Assembly: GCA_021648405.1 (NCBI GenBank) | Contig: JAKISX010000009.1 | Coordinates: forward strand, 1-41,093 | Reading direction: 5' to 3' | Origin: Sulfurimonas sp. | GTDB lineage: Bacteria; Campylobacterota; Campylobacteria; Campylobacterales; Sulfurimonadaceae | Length of the DNA stretch: 41,093 bases | Shown here: one piece after another, positions 1-10,100 of the stretch | Layout of the letters: the number at the start of each line of letters is the position of its first letter | How positions within the stretch are numbered: position 1 is the stretch's first letter | Notes under the pieces: model-generated | The model's database searches: none | Told to the model about the DNA's origin: nothing | The model's input: the letters and a program-made list of their open reading frames with translations, nothing else | Translations under genes and position numbers: made by a program

Positions 1-1226
1 ACATTAACATCACCCATAATTCTAATAGCTAAGCCTGGTCCTGGAAATGGATGTCGATTTCTGCTACCTGCTGGAAGTCCAAGTTCTAGTCCAATTTTAC
101 GCACCTCATCTTTAAAAAGCTCTCTTAATGGCTCAATTAGCTCAAAATCCATCCAATCAGGCAATCCACCAACATTGTGGTGAGATTTTATAACCTCTGA
201 TGGACCATTTACAGAGATTGACTCAATCACATCAGGATAAAGTGTACCTTGAGCTAAAAATTTAATACCATCATGTTTTTTTGCTTCTGCTGCAAATTCT
301 TCTATAAAAGTGTGTCCAATAATTTTTCTTTTTTCTTCAGGATCAGATACACCTTCTAACTTTCCTAAAAAGTTATCTACAGCGTCAATTGTAATTAAAG
401 GCACTTTTAAATTAATTTTAAAAACCTGCTCAACCTGCTCTCTTTCACCTTTTCTCAAAAGTCCATTATCAACAAATACTGGAACTAGTTGATCACCAAT
501 AGCTTCATAAAGCATTGCCGCAACAACAGAGCTGTCAACTCCACCACTTAAACCACAAAGAACTTTACCAGTCCCTACCTTTTCACGAATCATTTTGATT
601 TGTTCTTTTAAAAAATGCTCCATTTTCCATTTTTCAGTAATGCCACAGATATTTCTTGCGAAATTACGAAGCATTAGATAACCCTCTTGTGAATGCTGAA
701 CCTCAGGGTGATACTGCATTGCATATACTCGTTTTTCTTCATTTGCAATAGCAGCATATGGAGAGTTAGCAGATGTAGCGATTGGATTAAAACCCTCTGG
801 AAGTTCATCCACTTTATCAGAATGAGACATCCAAACAATAGCATTGTCATCACAACCATCTAAAAGAGGGGAACATGTTTTAGCAATATTATTGATTTTA
901 AGTTCAGCTTTTCCGTATTCATGATGATTAGAACGAATCACACTACCACCAAAATCTACTGCTATTCTTTGCATACCATAACAAATACCAAGGATAGGAA
1001 GTCCCATCTTGTAAACACCATGATCAACCTCATAAGCATCTTCATTATAAACAGAAGATGGACCACCGCTAAGTATGATACCTTTAGGGTTTTTCGTTTT
1101 AATTTCTTCTATTGATGTATGATAAGGAAGAATTTCACAATAAACCTTATCTTCACGAAGACGACGAGCTATAAGTTGAGTATATTGAGAACCGAAATCT
1201 AAAACTATAATGCTAACATTTGTCAT
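1..1226 (-). CDS. guaA: GMP synthase (glutamine-hydrolysing), 3' end outside window
   Basis: GuaA makes GMP from XMP, using ammonia released from glutamine by its own amidotransferase domain; it is the last step of guanine nucleotide synthesis in the cytosol. About 408 residues are visible, starting at the ATG at 1226 and running off the left edge; family members are about 510 residues, so roughly the C-terminal fifth is missing. The N-terminal class I glutamine amidotransferase domain shows GICYGMQ with the nucleophilic Cys82 and a later YHPEV with the histidine of the triad. The ATP-pyrophosphatase domain follows with the PP-loop LSGGVDSSV. An AAAGG Shine-Dalgarno lies about 10 bases upstream and a possible -10 (TATAGT on the minus strand, 1271-1276) sits before it. 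The gene is monocistronic as far as can be seen. Identification is secure. Confidence 0.97.
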   Translation of the reverse strand, partial: MTNVSIIVLDFGSQYTQLIARRLREDKVYCEILPYHTSIEEIKTKNPKGIILSGGPSSVYNEDAYEVDHGVYKMGLPILGICYGMQRIAVDFGGSVIRSNHHEYGKAELKINNIAKTCSPLLDGCDDNAIVWMSHSDKVDELPEGFNPIATSANSPYAAIANEEKRVYAMQYHPEVQHSQEGYLMLRNFARNICGITEKWKMEHFLKEQIKMIREKVGTGKVLCGLSGGVDSSVVAAMLYEAIGDQLVPVFVDNGLLRKGEREQVEQVFKINLKVPLITIDAVDNFLGKLEGVSDPEEKRKIIGHTFIEEFAAEAKKHDGIKFLAQGTLYPDVIESISVNGPSEVIKSHHNVGGLPDWMDFELIEPLRELFKDEVRKIGLELGLPAGSRNRHPFPGPGLAIRIMGDVN

Positions 1227-1293
1227 TAGAGAGACCTTTTAATAAATATGATAAGTAAGGATAAAAGGATACTATAAAAAAGATTAATGTTAG

Positions 1294-1314
1294 ATTCCAA
1301 ACTTGATTCAGAAT
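1294..1314. repeat. Degenerate copy of the CTTGA-loop hairpin repeat
   Basis: ATTCCAAA, loop CTTGA, TTCAGAAT. The left arm is identical to the perfect copy at 23558-23578, but the right arm no longer pairs fully. It lies between the 3' end of nadB and the 5' end of guaA, so it is probably a decayed member of the dispersed family. Confidence 0.6.
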
Positions 1315-1320
1315 TTGATT

Positions 1321-2784
1321 TTAATTATCGCAATTGTCCTTTTTTATATAATGAACACCTATTGATTCTTCACGAGCCAATGCTGCTTTAATAATTTCCT
1401 TTGCAGCTAATAAACGAAACTTTAATAATTTACCAATTTTTTCTTTAAGAATCTCATCAACTTGTGATAGAGCCTTATTTAATCCCTTTTTTGTACGAAC
1501 AATTGAAACATTATCCCACATTATACGGCGAAGAAGATTCTTTTTTATTTTATCTGTTTTTAAACTCATAACCTCATCTAAAATTTCAAATTCTACAAAT
1601 TTCTTATTTTTTGAGTCTTCTAGTTTTGACAAAATATCATCAGCAGCTCTTAAAGCGAAAACTAAACCCTCTAAAAGAGAGTTTGATGCCAATCTGTTTG
1701 CCCCATGGACTCTAGTTGAGGCAACCTCACCAATAGCATAAAGATTTTTAACATTTGGGACTAACCCTTTTGAATCTGTTTTAATGCCACCAATAGCATA
1801 ATGAAATGCTGGAGAGATTGGTATTGGCTGAGTTGGTACATTAAATCCCAAAGCTTTAAGATTTTTGAAAATATTTGGAAATCGTTTTATAAAATACTGA
1901 TAATCAAAGTTATTTAAGTTTAGATATATTTTACTTCCTGTTTTTTGAGAATAATCAAAAATACTTTTAGAAACTATATCTCTTGAAGCAAGTTCAGCTC
2001 TATCATCATAATCAAATAAAAATCTTTTTCCATGCTCATCTTCTATTGTAGCGCCCTCACCCCTTAGTGCTTCAGTTAAAAGTAATTTTTGAGCATAAGA
2101 GTTGTTTACATATACTGTTGGATGAAATTGCATCATCTCCATATGCTCTAACTCAATACCTTTTAATACACAAAGACCTTGCATATCAGCACTTATTGTC
2201 GGTGCATTTGTATGGTACTCATAAAGTGAACCAACTCCACCACTAGCAATAATTACATTTTTTGCATATATGTTTCTCCGCTCACGATGCTCTAGCACAC
2301 TAACGCCATAACACTCTGCATCCTTTATAAGCAAATCAACTACACGCGTATTACCAAGCATTGGATGTGGATTTTTAGATAATAAAAAGTGATGCATATA
2401 TCTACCCGTTGCATCTCCTCCAGCGTGTAATATTCTAGAAGTTGAGTGTGCAGCCTCTTTTGTATAAGCTAACTCTCCCTTTTCATTTTTATCAAATTCA
2501 AATCCTAGATTTATTAAATCATCTATCGCTTTTTTTGAGTATTTAGTTAAAATATCTAAAGTTTCTTTATCACAAAGCCCTGCTCCAGCATCCATTGTAT
2601 CTTTTGTATGCAATAAAATATCTTGGGCATCTTTAGACAAAGCTATTCCACCTTGTGCATAAAAACTATTACATTTAAAACTTTCACGCTTGTTAATCAA
2701 TAAAACTTTTTGAGTCTTAGGTAGGTTAATAGCTGCGCATAAACCAGCTATGCCTGTGCCTATAATGATAGTATCATATCTCAT
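1321..2784 (-). CDS. nadB: L-aspartate oxidase
   Basis: NadB oxidises L-aspartate to iminoaspartate, the first step of de novo NAD synthesis, with FAD as cofactor. The start chosen is the ATG at 2784, giving 487 residues that open directly with the FAD-binding Rossmann strand (MRYDTIIIGTGIAGLCAA). A longer in-frame reading from 2859 only adds residues that are really the out-of-frame coding of the small lipoprotein upstream. The flavoprotein family motifs are present: a GGIALS-type segment near residue 45, HAGGDATGRYM, a EGATIED segment and the C-terminal NSLLEGLVFALRAA. The product ends in a helical domain rich in lysine, as in the succinate dehydrogenase/aspartate oxidase family. nadA and nadC are not in the window. 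The gene overlaps the preceding lipoprotein gene by 11 bases, which suggests co-transcription and coupled translation. Confidence 0.94.
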   Translation of the reverse strand: MRYDTIIIGTGIAGLCAAINLPKTQKVLLINKRESFKCNSFYAQGGIALSKDAQDILLHTKDTMDAGAGLCDKETLDILTKYSKKAIDDLINLGFEFDKNEKGELAYTKEAAHSTSRILHAGGDATGRYMHHFLLSKNPHPMLGNTRVVDLLIKDAECYGVSVLEHRERRNIYAKNVIIASGGVGSLYEYHTNAPTISADMQGLCVLKGIELEHMEMMQFHPTVYVNNSYAQKLLLTEALRGEGATIEDEHGKRFLFDYDDRAELASRDIVSKSIFDYSQKTGSKIYLNLNNFDYQYFIKRFPNIFKNLKALGFNVPTQPIPISPAFHYAIGGIKTDSKGLVPNVKNLYAIGEVASTRVHGANRLASNSLLEGLVFALRAADDILSKLEDSKNKKFVEFEILDEVMSLKTDKIKKNLLRRIMWDNVSIVRTKKGLNKALSQVDEILKEKIGKLLKFRLLAAKEIIKAALAREESIGVHYIKKDNCDN

Positions 2785-2890
2785 TTTTAGGTTCTTCTTT
2801 AAGATTTTGAGTCTTTTGCTCATCTTGGTAATATGGTGGTTTTTTAACTCCGCACCCACTAAAACTTAATAAAAATATTGCTATAATCAA
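2774..2890 (-). CDS. Small LptM-like outer-membrane lipoprotein (38 aa, TTG start)
   Basis: A short frame upstream of and overlapping nadB encodes about 38 residues: a hydrophobic stretch (IIAIFLLSF), the lipobox SFSGC with the lipidated cysteine at residue 13, then GVKKPPYYQDEQ and a charged tail. The Cys-Gly-x-Lys-x-Pro-x-Tyr pattern just after the lipobox is the hallmark of LptM (formerly YifL), a small lipoprotein that in enterobacteria helps mature the LptD/E translocon. Function here is inferred from that pattern only. There is no ATG in frame; TTG at 2890 is the likeliest start, and other non-ATG starts a few codons upstream are possible. The stop at 2774-2776 lies inside nadB. A consensus -10 (TATAAT, minus strand, 2912-2917) stands about 20 bases upstream, inside the divergent gene, and supports the call. 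Confidence 0.7.
   Translation of the reverse strand: MIIAIFLLSFSGCGVKKPPYYQDEQKTQNLKEEPKNEI
2882..2887 (+). promoter_or_regulatory. -10 element placed for a leaderless mRNA
   Basis: TGCTATAAT ends six bases before the ATG at 2894, so the expected transcription start coincides with the start codon. No Shine-Dalgarno is present. The element lies inside the 5' end of the opposite-strand lipoprotein gene. Confidence 0.6.
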
Positions 2891-2893
2891 TTT

Positions 2894-3340
2894 ATGAAAA
2901 ATGCTTCTCAAATTATAAATATTATTCAAAATAAACCTCAATTTTCTAAACTATCTAAAGTACAATGTATCAAAAAGATACAATCATTACTAATTTTACC
3001 AATTCAAAAGATGATAAGCTTTGCATATTTTAAAGGAAATACCCTATTTTTCGTATTTAATCATCCTGCTGGTAAACAAGAGTTTGATAATAATATACAA
3101 AATATTAAAAACGCTTTAAATTTTCACACTCCGAGTGAATGTGATGGGATAATTATAGAAGATATTAAAGCATTTGTAACTCACTCCCCTAAAAAACCTC
3201 CACTTAAAATGCCTATTACAGAGGATATTTACCCCGAAAGAGCTAGTGGTAATTTTAAAATAGATATACAAGATGAAAAACTTAATCTTCTTGTAAAAAG
3301 TATTAGAGATATTATAAAAGCCTCAAATGACACTAACTGA
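2894..3340 (+). CDS. DUF721/DciA-like protein upstream of uvrC
   Basis: A 148-residue protein with no signal peptide or membrane segment. Residues about 25-95 have the alternating pattern of the DUF721 family (basic helix, then a strand pair [18 protein letters not shown] followed by an amphipathic helix ending in NALNFHTP). DUF721 includes DciA, the loader or partner of the replicative helicase DnaB in many bacteria; that role here is inference and the match is by eye only. The C-terminal part carries a proline- and lysine-rich linker ([10 protein letters not shown]). It overlaps uvrC by 14 bases, so the two are co-translated. The mRNA is probably leaderless because a TATAAT stands six bases before the ATG. 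Confidence 0.6.
   Translation: MKNASQIINIIQNKPQFSKLSKVQCIKKIQSLLILPIQKMISFAYFKGNTLFFVFNHPAGKQEFDNNIQNIKNALNFHTPSECDGIIIEDIKAFVTHSPKKPPLKMPITEDIYPERASGNFKIDIQDEKLNLLVKSIRDIIKASNDTN
2912..2917 (-). promoter_or_regulatory. -10 element of the lipoprotein-nadB transcript
   Basis: TATAAT on the minus strand, inside the coding sequence of the divergent gene that starts at 2894. Transcription would begin near 2905 and leave a leader of about 15 bases before the TTG start at 2890. Confidence 0.5.
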
Positions 3341-5108
3341 AACAATAAAACAACTACCCTCCTATGCAGGAATTTACCAGTATTTTGATAAAAATGGGCA
3401 TCTTTTATATATTGGTAAAGCAAAAAATTTAAAAAATAGAGTTAAAAGTTATTTTTCAAATTCAAATCTTTCATTAAGAATTACAAAGATGATAGAGCAA
3501 ACTATATCTATGAATTATATAGTTGTAAACTCTGAACATGATGCTCTAATTTTGGAAAATTCACTTATAAAACAATTAAATCCAAAATACAATATTTTAC
3601 TTCGCGATGATAAAACTTACCCTTACATATATATAGATAACTCTCAACAATATCCACGCTTTGAAATAACAAGAAAAATTATTAAAAATAAAAATATTAC
3701 ATATTTCGGTCCATATTCCATTGGTTCTAGAGATATTTTAAATTCTATATATGAAATTTGTAAATTAGTTCAAAAAAAAGGTCCTTTAAAATCTAAAAAA
3801 CTTTGTCTTTACCATCAAATAGATAGATGTCTTGGTCCATGTGAACTTATGGTTTTGAATAATAGATATACTCAAGAGATAAATTTAGCGACATCACTGA
3901 TTAAAAATAAAAAACTATTACTAAATAAATTAAATAAAAAAATGGAGTTTTATGCGCAAGAGATGCGTTTTGAGGAAGCTGCAGAAATTCGTGATAGACT
4001 AGAGCGAATTGGTAAAAGTGAGATAAAAAGCGAGATAGATTTTGCCTCAAATGAGGATTATGATATTTTTATTATGTCCCATGATGAAAAACGGCTAGTA
4101 GTTCTAAAAATATTTATGCGCAATGGAAAAATCATATCTTCAAATCATAATTTTATAAACTTAAATGAAGGGTTTGATAAAAATGAAGTTATCTCAAGAA
4201 CTTTAATTGAATTTTATGGTAACGATAGGCCACCTATTGTTGCACCAATACTACTTGAAGAAACTTTTAAAGATATTAACTTAGTTAAATCTCATTTAAG
4301 TAAATTGTTTAATAAAAAAGCACAAATCCTCTTTCCTAAAATTGGTAAAAAAAAACAACTTATAAATTTAGCACTATTAAATGCTAAAGAGCTATTACAA
4401 AGAGATAACAAGACAACAAATATAAAACTATTAACCGAGATAAAAGAGTTATGTACTTTACAAAGACTACCATCAAGAGTTGAGTGCTTTGATAATTCCC
4501 ACATGGCTGGACATGCTACAGTTGGAGCTATGATAGTTTATGAAGATGGAGTTTATGCTAAAAGCTCTTATAGACTTTATCATCTTGATGCAAAAGATGA
4601 GTATTCACAAATGCGAGAAACATTAACTAAAAGAGTTCAAAGTTTTGCTAAAAACCCACCACCTGACTTGTGGGTGTTGGATGGTGGAGCTACTTTATTA
4701 AAACTCGCATGTGATATTTTAGACTCTTGTGGCGTAAACATAGATGTTATCGCTATCTCAAAAGAAAAAATTGATGCTAAAGCCCATCGTGCAAAAGGTA
4801 GGGCGAATGATACCCTTTATACTAAAGATGAAACATTCAAATTAAAACCAAGCGATAAAAGACTTCAATGGAGTCAAAATTTAAGAGATGAAGCTCATAG
4901 ATGTGCTATAGCTTTTCATAAAAAAACAAAATTAAAACTTGACAATGAAAGTAAATTATTAACTTTAAAAGGAATTTCTCAAGCTAAAGTTAAAAAACTT
5001 TTAAATCATTTTGGAACTTTTGAAATACTAAAAACTACTAGTATTGAAGATATTAGTATTATTTTAAATGCAAAAGATGCAAAGATTATTAAAAAAATAT
5101 ATAAATAA
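3327..5108 (+). CDS. uvrC: Excinuclease ABC subunit C
   Basis: UvrC makes both incisions around a DNA lesion in nucleotide excision repair, acting with UvrA and UvrB. The 593 residues show every domain of the family, near its usual length. The N-terminal GIY-YIG nuclease has GIY at 15-17 and YIG at 28-30, with Arg38 following. A UVR/UvrB-binding coiled region containing [14 protein letters not shown] lies near residues 195-230. The RNase H-like C-terminal nuclease begins at [11 protein letters not shown] (about residue 385) and includes [17 protein letters not shown] helix-hairpin-helix pair forms the last 50 residues ([19 protein letters not shown]). The ATG at 3327 lies within the end of the preceding gene and gives the expected family N-terminus. 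Domain order is complete with no frameshift. Confidence 0.97.
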   Translation: MTLTETIKQLPSYAGIYQYFDKNGHLLYIGKAKNLKNRVKSYFSNSNLSLRITKMIEQTISMNYIVVNSEHDALILENSLIKQLNPKYNILLRDDKTYPYIYIDNSQQYPRFEITRKIIKNKNITYFGPYSIGSRDILNSIYEICKLVQKKGPLKSKKLCLYHQIDRCLGPCELMVLNNRYTQEINLATSLIKNKKLLLNKLNKKMEFYAQEMRFEEAAEIRDRLERIGKSEIKSEIDFASNEDYDIFIMSHDEKRLVVLKIFMRNGKIISSNHNFINLNEGFDKNEVISRTLIEFYGNDRPPIVAPILLEETFKDINLVKSHLSKLFNKKAQILFPKIGKKKQLINLALLNAKELLQRDNKTTNIKLLTEIKELCTLQRLPSRVECFDNSHMAGHATVGAMIVYEDGVYAKSSYRLYHLDAKDEYSQMRETLTKRVQSFAKNPPPDLWVLDGGATLLKLACDILDSCGVNIDVIAISKEKIDAKAHRAKGRANDTLYTKDETFKLKPSDKRLQWSQNLRDEAHRCAIAFHKKTKLKLDNESKLLTLKGISQAKVKKLLNHFGTFEILKTTSIEDISIILNAKDAKIIKKIYK

Positions 5109-5178
5109 GTTTTATTTTTTAACAAATATGTTACCATGCAATTAAATTTATTTTTTAATGTAAAAAAAGGTTTTTATA

Positions 5179-5592
5179 ATGGATAAAGTAACATCACTTA
5201 ACGAAGAATATATCTATACAGATGAGATATTAGTATCTCAATCAGACATAAATGGAAAAATAACATACGCAAATGATGCTTTTTGTAGAGTTTCAGGATA
5301 TAATCTCGATGATTTAATTGGCTCTACTTATGAAATTATTCGTCATCCAGATATGCCTAAAGCGATATTTGAAAAATTGTGGACTAACATTAATGATGGA
5401 CAAACATGGACAGGTTTAATAAAAAACCTTAGAAATACTGGGGAGTATTACTGGGACGATTTAAGTATATCGCCAATAAAAGATGAAAATGACTTAATTA
5501 CTGGATTTATCTCATGTGCGCGTCCTGCAGCACGAAAAAATATAAAAGAAAATGAAGCATTGTATGAAAAAATTTTAAGCTCAGAAATTTAA
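5179..5592 (+). CDS. Aer-like PAS sensor protein
   Basis: A 137-residue cytosolic protein consisting of one PAS domain (about residues 10-120). It shows SDINGKITYANDAFCRVSGY, the IIRHPDMPKAIFEKLW segment and GEYYWDDLSISPIKDENDLITGF, all typical of the Aer-type PAS domains that in E. coli bind FAD and sense redox or energy state. There is no output domain, so it must act through a partner. An AAAAAAGG Shine-Dalgarno precedes the ATG. It is the first gene of a tight plus-strand cluster (gaps of 10, 3 and 9 bases) with an HPt protein, a hybrid kinase and a receiver, so the natural inference is that it feeds that phosphorelay. A second Aer-like protein with the same HPDMP motif begins at 40587. 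Confidence 0.88.
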   Translation: MDKVTSLNEEYIYTDEILVSQSDINGKITYANDAFCRVSGYNLDDLIGSTYEIIRHPDMPKAIFEKLWTNINDGQTWTGLIKNLRNTGEYYWDDLSISPIKDENDLITGFISCARPAARKNIKENEALYEKILSSEI

Positions 5593-5602
5593 AGGGACAA
5601 GT

Positions 5603-7165
5603 ATGATTATATACAATAATAAAAAAGAATTTATAGGTATTGATGAAGAAAATTTAAAATCGTTGGGTTATTCTGATTTAGTAGATTTACAATCTGAAGC
5701 TGCTGATTTTGGTGATTTATTTGTAAAAACACCAGGGCATGTACATAATTTTAAACATGTTCATTGGATTGATTTTATACTTTGTGAAGAGAATAAAAAT
5801 GCTTGTAAGGCTATTATCCACACTAAAAAAGGAAATTTTAATTGTATTTTAGAGATAAAAACAATCTATCTAACTTCTTCTCCTAATTCTAAATCATATA
5901 TTATCAATCTAAATAACTTAAAAACTTTATCCTCAACTGAAACTAGTGATATTTCAAGTGAGCTACAAACAAGAAATATTCCAGTAGCAGCAATAGCTAA
6001 AGAGCTTGAAGAAACAGATACTAAAGAGACACAAATCATAAATACTGTTATACCAGAACCTGTCAAAAAAACTATTATAGATGATCCTTATGAAACTAAA
6101 GATGATTTTTCATTAGATTCTTATGAACTATCTAAGGAACAACATGATGCTATTGGTGAACCAGATGTTATAAACAAAACGGCACTTGATTCAGAAATAG
6201 AAACTAATCTTGAAGAATCTAATAAAGAAGAAACCTCTTCTGTTATCGAATATGAAAAAAACAATAGTTTTGATATCGAAAAAACAGCAGAAATTTTAGA
6301 GATGGATATAGCAACTATTAAGGACTTTGTAAATGATTTTGTATCTCAAGCAAAAGACTTTAAGAACAAACTCTATAATTCAGTTGTAGAAGAAGATCTT
6401 GTTGTATTAAAAGCACTCTCTCACCAATTAAAAGGAGTTGCTGCGAACCTTAGAATTCATGATTGTCAAGATATATTAGTTAAAATCAATAAGGCAGATA
6501 ATTTTACAACATCTAAAGCGGATTTGGATACTTTTTATGAACTTATCGCGAACCTATCTGGTACAAAACTTGATAAGCCACAAATTAATGAAACTCAAGA
6601 TATAGATGATGTGGATATCGACGAAAATGATGATTATATTTTAGAAATTGATGATACATTATCAACTGAAACTAAAAATAAAACAGAGACTTTAGAGATT
6701 GAAGATGATGATTATATTTTAGAGTTTAATGATACGATAATCTCCACTAATACTAGTAATGAAGATGATAATATACCAGATATAGAAGATTTTGATTCTT
6801 TAGATGTGCAACAAGATAAATTATTTCAAGAGGTACAAGAAGAAAGCTCAATTATAAAATATAATAAAGTTAAAATAGCTGAAGAGATTGGTTTAGATAC
6901 ACAAAGTTTTGATAAGCTTTTTGATGATTACCTAGATGAAAGCGAAGATTTAATCTCTATTATGGAAGTATCCATAGAGAATGACGATCCTATTAATTGG
7001 AACCATTCAGCCCTTAAGCTAAAAGGGATGAGCGACAATATGCGTATTGATAATTTTATACCAGAACTTCAAACTCTTATATTAACAGATAATCAAGCTA
7101 ATGCTCAAGAGGCACTTATAAAAGTACAAGCTTCTTTATCTCAAATAATAATTACAAAGGACTAA
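5603..7165 (+). CDS. Two-HPt-module phosphotransfer protein
   Basis: A 520-residue, very acidic cytosolic protein. Residues about 1-105 look like a small sensor fold of uncertain family. A long low-complexity acidic linker (110-225) leads to a first HPt helix bundle with the phospho-acceptor motif LSHQLKG (His274) and NLRI after it. A second acidic linker holds two near-copies of DDYILE at about 343-348 and 369-374. A second HPt-like bundle follows, where the equivalent motif reads ALKLKG, so the histidine is replaced by Leu471; His468 is nearby but three residues out of register. HPt proteins relay phosphate between receivers and hybrid kinases. The position between the PAS gene and the hybrid kinase (3-base gap) points to one relay. 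Identification of HPt1 is firm; the function of HPt2 and of the N-terminus is open. Confidence 0.85.
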   Translation: MIIYNNKKEFIGIDEENLKSLGYSDLVDLQSEAADFGDLFVKTPGHVHNFKHVHWIDFILCEENKNACKAIIHTKKGNFNCILEIKTIYLTSSPNSKSYIINLNNLKTLSSTETSDISSELQTRNIPVAAIAKELEETDTKETQIINTVIPEPVKKTIIDDPYETKDDFSLDSYELSKEQHDAIGEPDVINKTALDSEIETNLEESNKEETSSVIEYEKNNSFDIEKTAEILEMDIATIKDFVNDFVSQAKDFKNKLYNSVVEEDLVVLKALSHQLKGVAANLRIHDCQDILVKINKADNFTTSKADLDTFYELIANLSGTKLDKPQINETQDIDDVDIDENDDYILEIDDTLSTETKNKTETLEIEDDDYILEFNDTIISTNTSNEDDNIPDIEDFDSLDVQQDKLFQEVQEESSIIKYNKVKIAEEIGLDTQSFDKLFDDYLDESEDLISIMEVSIENDDPINWNHSALKLKGMSDNMRIDNFIPELQTLILTDNQANAQEALIKVQASLSQIIITKD

Positions 7166-7168
7166 TTT

Positions 7169-10100
7169 ATGCAATTAGGATTAAAAAATAGACTAAGACT
7201 AATATCTCTTTTCCCAATTATATTGGTTTTTTCATTTATAAGTTACTTTGTTTATGATTCATATATAACATATAATGAAGCTAATGCTGTTAAAAGTAAA
7301 TTAATTGAAAACAAACACTTGAATACATTAATTCAAAATCTATCTCGTGAACGTGGCATGACAGTTATGTACCTTGGTAATTCATCAAAAAATACATTAA
7401 AATCTTTAAAAAGACAAAGAAGTATTGTTGATATAAATTTTAATACATACGTAAACTATACACAAAGCAATAAGGATATTCACGAACACTCTAAAGGGAT
7501 ATCAAAATGTAATATATGTTCTAAAATAAGCACTATAAATGCAGCTTTTGAATTAATTAAAGAAACAAGGCAAAAGGTTGATTCTGGTAATGCTAGTTTT
7601 GATTTAGTTTTTACAAATGTTTATAGTAATATTATAAATTATGCTATTTCGCGTGATATTATTTCAAATCAAAAAGACCAACAGATTAATGAACTTCTAA
7701 ATGCGTATGTTAATTTTATTAATGCAGAATCTCACACCTCTTCAGAAAGAGATTATCTTACATACTTTATTGCTAAATCAAAAAAATTTACAAAAAAAGA
7801 TTTTAACTCTTGGTTATCTTTAATTTCAAAAGCAGATTCTTTTAATTACTCAAACATAAAGAATCCTACATTAGTAAATGAACTAAATAAACTTTTTAAT
7901 AGCAAAGATGCTAAAGAACTTTTTGAGGATATAAATACTGAGCGTACTACTATTATTGCCACTTCTGATGGTAAATATGAAATTAGCTCTGGTCTTTGGT
8001 TTACTATGTTATCTGAAAAAACAAACCTTTTATCAAATGCAAGAAATATGATATTAAAAGAATTAGATAATAGGTCTAACAATGTAATTGAAAAAACACT
8101 AGAGTTTTTAATAATTTCACTTACTGCTTGGATAGTTTCCATACTTCTTGCTATCTTAGGTTTTATTCTTTCAAGTGAAATTTCAAAAAATATTAGAAAG
8201 CTTGAGCGTGTACTTAAGAGTGCTGTTCATGAAAACGAAGATACTCGAGCAGAAGATATTGATTTACAAACAACTGCTGGTACAACAAAAGCGTATACTC
8301 TACTAGAAAATATTATTGAAACAACCAAGAGAGACAAAGAATTAGCACAAGAGGCTAATGAAGCAAAATCAATGTTCTTGGCAAATATGTCTCATGAGAT
8401 TCGTACACCATTAAATGGTATTGTTGGGTTTACTGAACTCCTTAAAGATTCAGGTCTCCAAGAAGAGCAAAGAGAATTTGTTGAAATTATTGAAAAATCT
8501 TCTGAAAATCTTCTAGAAATTATCAATAATATTCTTGATCTTTCTAAAATTGAGTCAAATAAAGTTGAAATTGAAAACATTGCGTTTAGCCCTATTGAAG
8601 AGTTTGAAAGTGCTGTTGAAGTTTATTCTGTTCGTGCTGCAGAAAAACAAATTGACCTTAGCTGTTTTATAGATCCATCACTAGAGCATCCCGTTAAAGG
8701 TGATCCAACTAAGATTAAAGAGGTTATCATTAATCTTCTATCAAATGCTGTTAAATTTACTTCAAGCTCTGGTAGCATCGATGTTATTATTAAAAAAGAA
8801 GAAGCAGATGAGGGTAAGGTTAAAATTAGTTTTGCGGTGCAAGATAGTGGAATTGGTATCACTGGTGAGCAAAAAGCAAAAATATTTGAAGCATTCTCTC
8901 AAGCTGATACATCAATTACTCGTAAATATGGTGGTACTGGTCTTGGTCTTACTATTTCATTTAGATTTATTGAACTTATGGGTGGCATGATTGATTTAGA
9001 ATCAAAACCAGGCAAAGGTACTAAATTCTTTTTTACAATTGAGCTAGAAGAGATTGAAACATTAAACGAAAGTATTCAAGGAAGCTTTTCAAATATAAAA
9101 GCACTAGTTCTTACAAATGAAAACAAAAGAAAAACTCAAGATGACAATCTGCTAAAATATCTTGATTTCTGTGGAGTTTCATATACAGCGTTTAATAATG
9201 CAGCTCAACTAGGTGACATAGTAACTAAGGATACTTATAACTTTATGTTTGCTGATTATTCTTATAGTAATGATGAAGATATTGTTACTTATGGAAAGAT
9301 GTCTCAACCACTAGTGCTTCTTACAAAATCTTCATTTATGAAAAAAATAGATTCTATAGATGCAAACATAATAAAAACTATATATGAACCATTAAATTTC
9401 TCTAAAATTAAAATGGTTCTTGAAGGTCAAAATACATCTGCAATTGAGCAAAAAGACACTAAACAATTAAATCGAAAAAAATCTTTTAATACTGCTACTA
9501 CTACTAAATTTAATGCAAATATATTAATTGCTGAAGATAATATAATTAATCAAAAACTTATAAAACGTACACTAGAAGATTTTGGATTAACTGTTTGTGT
9601 GGCAAACAATGGATTAGAAGCGTTTCAAAAACGAAAAGATGAAGATTTTGCTTTAATTTTTATGGATATTCAAATGCCATTCTTAGATGGGACTGAAGCA
9701 GTTAAAGAAATTTTAGAGTATGAACAAAGAGATAATAAAAAACATATACCTATTGTTGCTCTTACTGCTAATGCGCTTAAAGGTGATCGTGAAAGATTTT
9801 TAGAAGCTGGACTAGATGAGTATATAACAAAACCCCTTGTGCGTTCTGAAATTGTTTCTATTTTAAGTCATTTCTTATTAGATCACATTGTAGAAGTAAA
9901 TTTAGATAATTCAAGTGAATCTAAAGAAAGTTCAAAAGTTAATGAACTCGAAGAGTTCAGCACCCAAGAATTAGAGGAACCAGAAGAACCAATAATAATA
10001 AAAATTCCTCAAACTGAAGATTTTAATACTCAAGAGATAGAAGTCGATGAAACTGAACCAGAAGAACCAGCACAAAAAGCTGAATACAAAGCTGATATAC

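Noticed and set aside
2785-2859. Longer nadB start at 2859
   Set aside because: The added 25 residues are basic and out of frame with the lipoprotein read from the same DNA; the ATG at 2784 gives the family's usual N-terminus at the FAD-binding strand.
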